Source of the DNA: Spongiactinospora rosea
Lineage (GTDB): Bacteria > Actinomycetota > Actinomycetes > Streptosporangiales > Streptosporangiaceae
Reading direction: 5' to 3'
Assembly (NCBI RefSeq): GCF_003315795.1
Contig: NZ_QMEY01000002.1
Coordinates: forward strand, 719,086 to 783,085
DNA: 64,000 nt
A program made the position numbers and the translations under genes. This document shows positions 7,334 to 14,801 of this stretch, piece by piece (the stretch's first letter is position 1; every line of letters begins with the position of its first letter). The notes beneath the pieces were generated by a model. It was not told where the DNA came from, made no database searches, and worked only from the letters and a program-made list of their open reading frames with translations.

Positions 7334-8788
7334 ATGGACGACCGTAGCAACAATGTGGAGATCATCAGCCCGAACAACGTGCTGGCCAACGCGATGCTAC
7401 GCACCATTGACATGGTTCGCCCCCGACTACAGGCCGCAAACCCAGAACGAGTGGCCTTCTGTGTCGGCACCCAGATCAACGGCGCGCCTCACCTTGGCAC
7501 CTCGCTGGTCCAGACTGCCGCGTTTCTGCTCGCCAAAGCGACAAAGCGGACGTTCAACGTGGACGCGGTGGTACGATTCGGGGCTCTGGACAATGCGCCA
7601 TACGACATCCAACTCGCCCCCGAAACACACCATGCCTATCAGCAGGCCTATTTCCACGCCCTGGGCGAGCACGGCGTGGATGATCTGATCGGCAAGTACT
7701 ATCGGGCAATGTTCGACTCGCTGGCAGACGCCACAGGTGTCGACTACGAGATCGAGACCTACTCGCGCCGGCAGGCCGACCCGGCCTTCCGGGGTGAGTT
7801 TCTCGCCACCCTCGGACGGCTCGAACAAATCCGCTGGCCGCTGGCCCCCTCGCATGGGCAGGTCCATATTCGACTGCCGTGCCCCGAGTGCGGCTGGGCT
7901 GAAAAGCGGGCCGAGCGAACGCGACTGCTGAAGATGGGATCCTGGGGCGCGGACTTCTCGGCCGTCTGTACCGAACATGGGGACTATAGAGTAGCAATCA
8001 CTTCCGACACCAGTGCCTATCTCGACCTTGCGACGCTCTATCGGAACCTAATCAAAGAACGCCTGGCCGCCCGTGACCACATCACCCTATCGGTCATGGT
8101 CAAGGGTGGTGACTGGGCCTACGGATGCCAACTCGTCGACGAGGCCTTCGCTCACCTGCCCGGTCTGGTACCACCTCCGCGGGTGTTCACTCCTATGGTG
8201 CTCACAGACGCTGGTGCGAAACTATCCAAATCGCTTATCAGGGAAGGAAAGGTAGCGTCGCCGCCTGGCACCCACCCATGGATGCTGGACGTCACCGAGT
8301 GGCCCGGCGATGTCGACTCCTACGTCGACGCCATGGTCTGGCTCGTCTCCAAGATGCTGGCCGACCCGAAACACTTCTACCGCTCGTACACGTCTCAGGA
8401 ACTTGACCGGATCATGACCGCTCGCCCAACGAAGAAGGCGGGCGTACGCGCCCGCGAGATGAACCTTTATCGCCGGTACTTCGACCTCGTCGCCGACGGC
8501 CGCAAGACCATCGAAGTCCGCGTTCAGTACCCTAATCTGCGTAGCCTCAAGGCCGGCGACCACATTCGCTTCGTCTGTGGCCGAGACGACGCTCTCACCA
8601 GGGTGAAGCGTGTCGCCCGCTACCGAAGCTTCGAAGAGTTGCTAGACACCGAAGGCCCTGAGGCGGTCAATCCGACCAGCCCTCGCGACCAGCAGCTCGC
8701 CAACATCCGCCGGATTTACGGCCCGGAGAAGGAAGCACTCGGCGTCCTGGCCATCGAGATCGAACTAGTCGGCCAAGCCACACACTAA
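7334..8788 (+). CDS. Class I aminoacyl-tRNA-synthetase-like protein with C-terminal ASCH domain
   Basis: A 484-residue fusion. Residues 1-350 form a class I synthetase-like catalytic domain: NGAPHLGTSL matches the HIGH site, AKLSKSLIREG the KMSKS loop, and CPECGW with a later CTEHG form a probable zinc knuckle near 180-216. General layout recalls class I LysRS or ArgRS, but an anticodon-binding domain is absent. Residues 360-484 form an ASCH domain (PUA-like, RNA-binding): YFDLVADGRKTIEVRVQYPN, then LKAGDHIRF and YRSFEELL. GAGGGG precedes the ATG. It probably activates an amino acid and transfers it to an RNA or another acceptor; a housekeeping role is unlikely given the domain loss and the accessory setting. 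Confidence 0.85.
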   Translation: MDDRSNNVEIISPNNVLANAMLRTIDMVRPRLQAANPERVAFCVGTQINGAPHLGTSLVQTAAFLLAKATKRTFNVDAVVRFGALDNAPYDIQLAPETHHAYQQAYFHALGEHGVDDLIGKYYRAMFDSLADATGVDYEIETYSRRQADPAFRGEFLATLGRLEQIRWPLAPSHGQVHIRLPCPECGWAEKRAERTRLLKMGSWGADFSAVCTEHGDYRVAITSDTSAYLDLATLYRNLIKERLAARDHITLSVMVKGGDWAYGCQLVDEAFAHLPGLVPPPRVFTPMVLTDAGAKLSKSLIREGKVASPPGTHPWMLDVTEWPGDVDSYVDAMVWLVSKMLADPKHFYRSYTSQELDRIMTARPTKKAGVRAREMNLYRRYFDLVADGRKTIEVRVQYPNLRSLKAGDHIRFVCGRDDALTRVKRVARYRSFEELLDTEGPEAVNPTSPRDQQLANIRRIYGPEKEALGVLAIEIELVGQATH

Positions 8789-8853
8789 GCTGCTGGTCGC
8801 CGCGCAAACTTCATCGTAGGTCGCCCCTGTCACCACCTGCAAGGCAACCACCA

Positions 8854-8882
8854 GTGACATGCCCTGTGTTTTCCGGACACCG
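8854..8882 (+). repeat. Left terminal inverted repeat of the IS3-family element
   Basis: Begins GTGACATGCCC and ends with TTCCGGACACCG. 21 of 29 positions match the right end. The conserved inner block TTCCGGACAC is identical at both ends. Confidence 0.75.
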
Positions 8883-8898
8883 AAGTAAATGAGCTATA

Positions 8899-9808
8899 TC
8901 ATGCAGCGGCTCGCCTGCCGAACCATTCCTCGAGAACTTCCAGCGGTGGCCGATATCCCAACATGGAATGCAGGCGCCGACGATTATAGAAGCCCTCAAT
9001 ATACTTAATCACAGCGGTACGTGCTTCCGTCACGCTCGTGAAGCTACGATGATGAACGAACTCCGTCTTCAGCTTGCCGAAGAACGATTCCGCCATCGAA
9101 TTGTCGAAACAGATCCCCGTTCGCCCGACCGACTGCCTCAAACCATGCCGGCGCAGCGTGGCAGCGTACATGTGAGACGTGTACTGACCACCCCTGTCCG
9201 AGTGAAAAATCGCTCCAACGGGGAGATCTACCCGCATCGCGGCCATGTCGAGGGCTGCGCACACCAAACCGGCCGGATACCGCACATCCAATGCCCACCC
9301 GATCACCGCCTTCGAAAAGCAATCAATGACAGTGGCCAGATAGAGCGGCCCCTCCCCGGTCTTGATCTCGGTGATGTCGCCGACCAGCTTGGCTCCGGGC
9401 TCCTCAGCGGTGAAGTCGCGGCCCACCGGTCCGGGACCGGGCCGGCCGCCTTGTCCGCGACGTCAGCCCACGCCGCCGCTTGACCTGCACCGGCGTCAGG
9501 CCCAGGTCCCGCATCAACGCCCGCACCAGCTCATCATCGACCTCGATCCCCATCCGCCCCAGCGCCGCATGAACTCGCCGGTAACCGTACGTCCGCCCCG
9601 ATTCGGCGAACACCTCCTCGATCAACGGCTTGAGGTCCTCACGACGCCGCTTCCCGGCCGACATCGGCCGATCCCGCCATTCGTAATACCCCGATCTCGA
9701 AACCCCGAGAAGACGGCACATCATGGGCAGGCCGAAGTTGGCCTCCTCCGCGTGGATCAGCGAGAACTTCTCACCGGCTACCGCTCCCTCGCAAAGAAGG
9801 CCGCGCAT
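8899..9808 (-). pseudogene. IS3-family transposase OrfB (DDE integrase core), frameshifted
   Basis: The N-terminal part (GEKFSLIHAEEANFGLPMMC, then GVSRSGYYEWRDRP and TYGYRRVHAAL) is an IS3 OrfB start with its HTH_21 region. The catalytic core downstream has all three acidic residues in recognisable context: [20 protein letters not shown] and [15 protein letters not shown]. The two halves are in different frames. Between about 9412 and 9470 the expected linker appears in a third frame ([10 protein letters not shown]), so two single-base deletions best explain the break. In an intact relative OrfB is made as an OrfAB fusion by -1 slippage at the end of orfA. Confidence 0.85.
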
Positions 9809-10062
9809 ATATTCAGGAAGGCGTTCTCCTGCTCAAGTTCCGCGATCCGACGTTCCATCTCGCGTACCCTCGCACGCTCCGCGGCATCCCGGGCCGGCTC
9901 GGTGTTCCCCGACCGGCGGCGCTTCTCCCTGGTCACCCAGTTCCGCACGGTCTCCCGCGATACACCGAAATCCTTGGCCGCCTGCCCGATCGTCGACCGC
10001 TCGTCCAAGACGGCCTTGACGACCTCGTCCTTGAACTCCTCTGAGTAGTTCTTCCCCGCCAC
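9778..10062 (-). CDS. IS3-family transposase OrfA
   Basis: A 94-residue OrfA with a helix-turn-helix (FKDEVVKAVLDERSTIGQAA, then FGVSRETVRNWV) that binds the terminal repeats, followed by a leucine-zipper-like helix (VREMERRIAELEQENAFL) used for oligomerisation. It ends at the AAFFARER motif where -1 frameshifting into OrfB is expected; a CTTCTTT run lies there. OrfA alone usually acts as a regulator of transposition. It looks intact, although its partner is broken. Confidence 0.88.
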   Translation of the reverse strand: MAGKNYSEEFKDEVVKAVLDERSTIGQAAKDFGVSRETVRNWVTREKRRRSGNTEPARDAAERARVREMERRIAELEQENAFLNICAAFFARER

Positions 10063-10101
10063 GAACCTTCCTTCCCAGACCAGTCAGCACCCTACTTGGC
10101 A

Positions 10102-10130
10102 CCGTGTCCGGAAGATCAGGGGCACCTCAC
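10102..10130 (-). repeat. Right terminal inverted repeat of the IS3-family element
   Basis: Read on the minus strand it begins GTGAGGTGCCCC and ends TTCCGGACACGG, pairing with the left end. It directly abuts the surviving cas5e coding sequence. Confidence 0.75.
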
Positions 10131-10542
10131 ACGCACAGTCATCAGCGAGCGGTATTACCTGGCCGACGCGCTTTTTCTGGTGGTCCTGGAAGGCGAAGTG
10201 AACATGCTCGACAGGGTCGCCGCCGCCGTACGAAGCCCCCATTGGCCGTTGTCGTTCGGGCGTAAGGCGTACGTTCCGGCCCGTCCGCTGCTCGAACCAG
10301 GAGAAGGGCCCGAAGCGCAGCCCGCCGAAGAGATCCTGAAGCGACACCGATGGCTGGGGGAAGGACCCCAGCCCACAGAGCCGCTGCGGACGGTGGTCGA
10401 GTGTTCGCCTGGGATGGCCGGGGCGGAGGTTCGGTACGACCAGCCGGTCAGTTTCAGTGCGAATGATCGGCGGTTCGCCGCGCGGGCCGTCCGGATCGGC
10501 GAAGTGGTGCTGACGAGCGAAGGAGCGCGCCAGTGTTCCTGA
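10131..10542 (+). pseudogene. cas5e: Type I-E CRISPR-associated Cas5e (CasD), 3' remnant
   Basis: The frame gives VISERYYLADALFLVVLEGE, then VAAAVRSPHWPLSFGRKAYVPARPLL, which is the central and C-terminal half of Cas5e, the Cascade subunit that grips the crRNA 5' handle. The N-terminal portion (about 90-100 residues) is missing: the reading starts directly at the IS right end and no matching sequence lies on the other side of the IS. Its 3' end overlaps cas6e by 10 bases as in intact I-E operons. No Cascade function is expected from this fragment. Confidence 0.85.
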
Positions 10543-11204
10543 CCAAGCTTCTCATCAACCCCAGGTCGGCCGCATTCCGCCGCGATGTCGCCGACGTCCA
10601 CGACATGCACCGCACGGTGATGTCCGGCTATCCCGAAATGCCGCCCACCGGTACGTTCCGCAGTGAGCACGGCGTGCTGTGGCGCATCGACACACTCCCG
10701 AACGGCCACATCATCCAGTACGTCCAGAGTCGTACCGAACCCGACTGGAGCGGCCTCCCCACCGACCTCCTCCTCAAAGCGGCAGAGGTACGTTCCCTAC
10801 AGCCGGTGCTGGACGCCGTCGCGCCCGGCCGGAGGTTCGCGTTTCGGCTGATGGCCAATCCGACGCGCTGCGCGCATGCCAAGGACAGCACAGACCGCAA
10901 GCGCGTACCGCTGCGGCAGCCCGCCCAGCAGCTCGAATGGCTCATCGGCAAGGGCGAGCAGCACGGTTTCGTGATCCCGGTCAGCCGCCAGGGCGGCCCC
11001 GACGTGGCGCCCAGCCCGGCCCCGAGGTTGATCGGAAAACGCCGCGAGAGCAGGAAGATCACCATCGATCCGGTGCGGTTCGACGGGCATCTCGTGGTCA
11101 CCGACCCCGAACTGTTCACCGCCGCGCTGACCACCGGCATCGGCCGGGCCAAGTCCTACGGGTGCGGCCTGCTGAGCCTGGCCCCGGCCAGAGTCAAAGC
11201 GTAG
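10533..11204 (+). CDS. cas6e: Type I-E CRISPR RNA endonuclease Cas6e (CasE)
   Basis: A 223-residue Cas6e, the RAMP ribonuclease that cuts pre-crRNA at repeat hairpins in type I-E systems. The catalytic segment DVHDMHRTVMSGYP places the conserved His at residue 26, as in characterised Cas6e proteins. The C-terminal glycine-rich loop GIGRAKSYGCGLLSLAP is complete. The GTG start lies inside the end of the cas5e remnant, with AAGGAG upstream. The gene appears intact, but cas1, cas2, cas3, cas7, cas8e, cas11 and any CRISPR array are absent nearby; a siderophore operon converges immediately (11-base overlap). It may be a relic or serve arrays elsewhere. Confidence 0.93.
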   Translation: MFLTKLLINPRSAAFRRDVADVHDMHRTVMSGYPEMPPTGTFRSEHGVLWRIDTLPNGHIIQYVQSRTEPDWSGLPTDLLLKAAEVRSLQPVLDAVAPGRRFAFRLMANPTRCAHAKDSTDRKRVPLRQPAQQLEWLIGKGEQHGFVIPVSRQGGPDVAPSPAPRLIGKRRESRKITIDPVRFDGHLVVTDPELFTAALTTGIGRAKSYGCGLLSLAPARVKA

Positions 11205-11979
11205 GAACGACCATAGGGGTGCCGGTCACCGGATCAGGTACGACGACGCAGGGCAGCCCGAAGACGTCCTCCACCAGCGCCGCGTCGATGACCTCCCCCG
11301 GTGCCCCCTCCGCCACGATCTTCCCGTCCTTCATGGCCACGATGTGGTCGGCGTACCGGCACGCCTGGTTGATGTCGTGCAGTACCGCCACGATCGTGCG
11401 CCCCTGGTCGCGCAGCCGCGCCAGCAGGGCCAGCAACTGGTACTGATGCGCGATGTCCAGAAAAGTGGTCGGCTCGTCCAGCAGCAGGTGCCCGGTCTCC
11501 TGGGCCAGGACCATCGCCATCCACACCCGTTGCCGCTGCCCGCCGGACAGTTCGGTGACCGGGCGGTCGGCGAGGTCGGTGACGCCGGCCGCCGCCATGG
11601 CGTCCGTCACGGCCCGTTCGTCGGCGGGGGACCAGGTGGACAGGGGTGTCTGGTGGGGGTATCGGCCGCGGGCGACGAGGCGTCTGGCCACGATGTTCTC
11701 GGGGGCGAGCAGGTTCTGGGGCAGGAAGGCGACCTCCCTGGCGATGGCCTTGGGGCGGTAGCCGCGGACGTCCTTGCCGTCCAGCAGTACGGCTCCGGCC
11801 TCCGGCCGCAGCAGGCGGACCAGGGCGCGCAGCAGGGTGGACTTACCGGAGGCGTTCGCGCCGACGACGGCGGTGAAGGCGCCGTCGGGGACGGCGACGT
11901 TCAGGCCCGCCGACACCACGCGCTCGCCGTACCCGAGCGTGATCTCCCGCGCGGTGAGCCGCGCGCCGGTGGACGTCAT
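11194..11979 (-). CDS. Iron-siderophore ABC transporter ATP-binding protein
   Basis: A 261-residue FecE/FhuC-type ATPase. Walker A is GANASGKSTL, the signature is [18 protein letters not shown], and Walker B is LLLDEPTTFLD. The D-loop His segment is present (VLHDINQACRYADHI). The chosen ATG (MTSTGARLTAREITL) overlaps the end of the permease gene by 4 bases; the same frame runs further upstream but only as an overlap with the permease. It energises import of ferric siderophore at the inner face of the membrane. It is the last gene of a five-gene operon read from the iron box at 15876. Confidence 0.95.
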   Translation of the reverse strand: MTSTGARLTAREITLGYGERVVSAGLNVAVPDGAFTAVVGANASGKSTLLRALVRLLRPEAGAVLLDGKDVRGYRPKAIAREVAFLPQNLLAPENIVARRLVARGRYPHQTPLSTWSPADERAVTDAMAAAGVTDLADRPVTELSGGQRQRVWMAMVLAQETGHLLLDEPTTFLDIAHQYQLLALLARLRDQGRTIVAVLHDINQACRYADHIVAMKDGKIVAEGAPGEVIDAALVEDVFGLPCVVVPDPVTGTPMVVPTL

Positions 11980-12995
11980 GCGCGCCGCACCTCCCGATAG
12001 AGCAGCCAGATCAGATAACAGCCGCCGATGACCGTGGTGACCACCCCGACCGGCAGCGAGATGGGGGCAAGCAGCAGTTGCGCGGCGAGGTCGGCGGCGA
12101 GCAGGAGTACCGCGCCGGTCAGGGCGGCCGGTGCGAGCGGTACGCCGGGCGCGCCCGCGAGCCTGCGGCCGATCTGCGGCGCGGACAGTGCGATGAAGGC
12201 GATCGGGCCCGCGACGGCGGTGACCGTGGACGTGCAGGTGACCCCGGCGAGTACGAGGAGCAGGCGCAGCCGGGGGAGGTCCACGCCGGAGGTCATCGCG
12301 ACCTCGTCGCCGAGCGCGGACTGCTGGATCGCGTGCGCCAGGAAGGGCGCGCCGGCGGCCAGTACGCCGATGACGGCGAACGGCAGCAGCACGTCCTCCC
12401 AGTTGACGCCGTTCAGCGAACCGGCGTGCCAGGCGGTGGCGGCGATGGCGACCTCCAGTTCGGCGCGGAGCACGATCCAGGAGTTCAGCGCGACCAGGAT
12501 GGCGTTGACGGCGATGCCGATCACGATCAGCCGCAGGCCGCTGAGCCCGCCGCGCGCCGACAGTACGTACACCGCGGCGGCGGTCACCAGCCCGCCCACG
12601 ATCGAACCCACGGCGAGCTGCGCCGACGTGCCGCCGAGCATGGTGATCACGACCAGCGCGCCGGTGTAGGCGCCGGAGTCCAGGCCGATCACGTCGGGGC
12701 TGCCGAGGGGGTTGCGGGTGAGGTTCTGGAAGATCGCGCCGGACAGGCCGAGCGCCGCGCCGAACACCAGGGCGGCGGCCACCCTCGGCGCGCGCCACTC
12801 GGTGATCACGACCACGGCGTCCCCCTGTCCGGCCAGGGCGCGCAGTACCTCGACGGGACTGGCCCAGGTCGCGCCCTGGCACAAACCGAGCAGGGCGAGC
12901 CCGAGGGCGGCCACGACCAGCGCGGCCAAGGTGACGGCGGTACGCCGGTCGACCGCCGCGGAGTACGGTCCGAAGCGCAGTACGTACGCCTTCAC
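11976..12995 (-). CDS. FecCD-family siderophore permease (second subunit)
   Basis: A 339-residue polytopic membrane protein of the FecCD/BtuC family, with about ten hydrophobic segments. Family marks include GLSGAIFQNLTRNPLGSPDV and the ATPase-contacting stretch near GPIAFIALSAPQIGRRLAG. It pairs with the adjacent FecCD protein to form the channel for ferric siderophores. Its start overlaps the end of the preceding permease gene and its stop overlaps the ATPase start, showing tight coupling. The exact siderophore cannot be read from the sequence. Confidence 0.94.
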   Translation of the reverse strand: MKAYVLRFGPYSAAVDRRTAVTLAALVVAALGLALLGLCQGATWASPVEVLRALAGQGDAVVVITEWRAPRVAAALVFGAALGLSGAIFQNLTRNPLGSPDVIGLDSGAYTGALVVITMLGGTSAQLAVGSIVGGLVTAAAVYVLSARGGLSGLRLIVIGIAVNAILVALNSWIVLRAELEVAIAATAWHAGSLNGVNWEDVLLPFAVIGVLAAGAPFLAHAIQQSALGDEVAMTSGVDLPRLRLLLVLAGVTCTSTVTAVAGPIAFIALSAPQIGRRLAGAPGVPLAPAALTGAVLLLAADLAAQLLLAPISLPVGVVTTVIGGCYLIWLLYREVRRA

Positions 12996-13984
12996 AGGGA
13001 CACCGTCCCGTAGCGGCGGACGGCCCAGATCAGGGCGGGGCCGCCGAGGAAGGCGGTGACCACGCCGACCGGGACCTCGCCGGTGGGGAGGAGGACGCGG
13101 GCCAGGACGTCGGCGGCGACCAGCAGAACCGGGCCGACGATCACGGTGAGGGCGATCAGCCAGCCGACCGAGCCGCCCGCCGCGCGGCGGACCAGGTGCG
13201 GCACGATGAGCCCCGCGAAGGTGATCGGGCCGGCCACCGCCGTGGCGGCTCCCGCCAGGAGGGTCACGATGAGCAGGGCGACCACGCGGGTGCGGGTGAC
13301 GTGGCCGCCGAGGCCGTGGGCGACCTGTTCGCCCAGGGCCAGCGCGCCCAGCGAACGGCTGAGGGCGAGCGCGCCGAGCACCGCACCGGCGATCACCAGC
13401 AGCGGCAGGGTCAGCGGGGCCTGTTCGCGGCCGGCCAGCGAGCCGATCGACCAGAACCGGTACTCGTCGAAGACGTCGGGCAGCATCAGCCGTAGCCCGA
13501 GCGATAGCCCGGCGAGCACTGAGCTGAGCGCGAGGCCGGTCAGTACCAGCCGCAGCGGCGACGTACGCCCGACCGCGTAGACCAGCGCGGCGACCAGCAC
13601 CGCCCCGACGGCGGCCAGCGTGAGCTGGGCGGGCTGTGACCCGCCGAGGCCCAGCGCGCCGCCCAGGGTGATCGCGAACCCGGCCCCGGACGTGACGCCG
13701 AGCAGGCCGGGTTCGGCCAGCGGGTTGCGGGTCATCGCCTGGATGAGCGCGCCGGACACGCCGAGGGCCGCGCCGACCGCGATTCCGAGCACCGTCCGGG
13801 GTCCCCGCACGTCAAGGACGATCAGGTGGTCGTCGGTGCCCGCGTACGCGGTCAGCGCCCGCCACACCTCCTCCAGCGGAACGCCGTGCGCGCCCACGCT
13901 CACGCTGGCGACGGCCGCGACGACGAGCAGGACCACCCCCCCTGCCAGGAAGGCGAACCGCCGCGGGGAGTCAGTCTTCGACAA
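12992..13984 (-). CDS. FecCD-family siderophore permease (first subunit)
   Basis: A 330-residue FecCD/BtuC-type integral membrane protein. GVSGALIQAMTRNPLAEPGL and GPITFAGLIVPHLVRRAAG are the diagnostic segments; about nine to ten transmembrane helices are visible, beginning with FAFLAGGVVLLVVAAVASVS. It forms the heterodimeric permease with the next gene. It overlaps the siderophore-interacting protein gene by 14 bases upstream and the second permease by 4 bases downstream. Confidence 0.94.
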   Translation of the reverse strand: MSKTDSPRRFAFLAGGVVLLVVAAVASVSVGAHGVPLEEVWRALTAYAGTDDHLIVLDVRGPRTVLGIAVGAALGVSGALIQAMTRNPLAEPGLLGVTSGAGFAITLGGALGLGGSQPAQLTLAAVGAVLVAALVYAVGRTSPLRLVLTGLALSSVLAGLSLGLRLMLPDVFDEYRFWSIGSLAGREQAPLTLPLLVIAGAVLGALALSRSLGALALGEQVAHGLGGHVTRTRVVALLIVTLLAGAATAVAGPITFAGLIVPHLVRRAAGGSVGWLIALTVIVGPVLLVAADVLARVLLPTGEVPVGVVTAFLGGPALIWAVRRYGTVSL

Positions 13985-14801
13985 GCCCGGCTACTCCGCG
14001 CTTCCAGTAGCCGGTGATCAGCGCGTCCATCCGTCCGGCGCTCCACGCGCGCAGCGGCTTGATGTCGCCCGCCTCGCCCGCCGCGAACAGGAAGGCCCCG
14101 CCGGGCAGGTCCAGCGAGCGCACGACGTCGGCCAGTCTGGACCCAGCCGAGTCCCGGACCAGCCGGACGATCTCCACCCCGGGCCGCCCGGCAGGCAGCG
14201 GGTAGTCGTGTTCGGCCGGATCGTCGCATTCGATCACGAGGTGGGCGGAGACGTCGGCCGGGGCCTCCTCCAGCCAGCGCGCGGCGGCGGGCAGCGCCGT
14301 GGCGTCCACCGCGAAGACGTAGTGCCCGTAGGTGTGCGGGAACGCCTTGGCTCCGGGCGGCCCGGCGATCACCACCGCATCGCCGACCTGGGCCTTCTCC
14401 GCCCAGGTGGAGGCGAGGCCGCCATCGTGCAGCACGAAGTCGAGGTCGAGTTCGCGGGCCGCGGCGTCGTAGCGCCTGATCGTGTACTTCCGGGTGGGCG
14501 GCATGGGGTGCGGCCAGTCGAGCATCTGGTGGTCGTTGGGGACGGGGGCGCGCAGCGTGCCGTCCGCGTCCGGGAACACGATCTTGACGTGGTCGTCGGC
14601 CTGGTAGGTGTGGAAGCCGTCGAGCCCGGGGCCGCCGAGGGTCAGCCGCAGCATGCGCGGGGTCAGCTCGTGGCGGGCCGCGATCGTGGTGGTCCGGACG
14701 CCGATCGGGTACGGCACGCGGACGTTGCCGCTGCCCGCCCGGTGGTGCGCGGCCACCTTCTCCCGCGGGTCGGACCGATCTTCCGTCGCATGGTGGCTCA
14801 T
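13971..14801 (-). CDS. Siderophore-interacting protein (FAD-dependent ferric reductase)
   Basis: A 276-residue SIP-family flavoprotein, expected to reduce Fe(III) in imported siderophores in the cytoplasm and so release iron. An FAD-binding barrel is visible at about 35-150 (LTPRMLRLTLGGPGLDGF, then KYTIRRYD and the GPPGAKAF turn). A NAD(P)H-binding half follows, ending with GAFLFAAGEAGDIKPLRAW. I start at MSHHATEDRSD, whose ATG overlaps the stop of the binding-protein gene (ATGA). It lies in the middle of the siderophore operon, which supports the role. Confidence 0.93.
   Translation of the reverse strand: MSHHATEDRSDPREKVAAHHRAGSGNVRVPYPIGVRTTTIAARHELTPRMLRLTLGGPGLDGFHTYQADDHVKIVFPDADGTLRAPVPNDHQMLDWPHPMPPTRKYTIRRYDAAARELDLDFVLHDGGLASTWAEKAQVGDAVVIAGPPGAKAFPHTYGHYVFAVDATALPAAARWLEEAPADVSAHLVIECDDPAEHDYPLPAGRPGVEIVRLVRDSAGSRLADVVRSLDLPGGAFLFAAGEAGDIKPLRAWSAGRMDALITGYWKRGVAGLVED

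Larger units (their letters stand above)
8854..10130 (-). mobile_element. IS3-family insertion sequence, decayed
   Basis: About 1.28 kb bounded by imperfect 29-bp terminal inverted repeats, with orfA and orfB in the IS3 arrangement (orfB in the -1 frame relative to orfA). OrfB carries two apparent single-base deletions, so the element should not move by itself. No target duplication is evident at the ends I assigned: the flanks CCA and ACG do not match, and no shifted choice of ends gave a match. It lies between the aaRS-ASCH operon and a cas5e remnant and has removed or displaced the 5' part of that gene. Confidence 0.85.

Noticed and set aside
5812..8788. Classical toxin-antitoxin interpretation of the accessory operon
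   Set aside because: Genes are larger than usual TA components, there are three of them, and no known toxin fold is seen. A conflict role remains possible but not as a simple TA pair.
8789..8853. Missing 5' part of cas5e on the left side of the IS
   Set aside because: The 65 bases between the synthetase-like gene and the IS do not encode Cas5e sequence in any frame, so the 5' part was deleted rather than just split.
11205..11300. CRISPR array expected next to cas6e
   Set aside because: No repeated 28-29-bp unit is present; the siderophore ATPase gene begins (3' end) within the end of cas6e.
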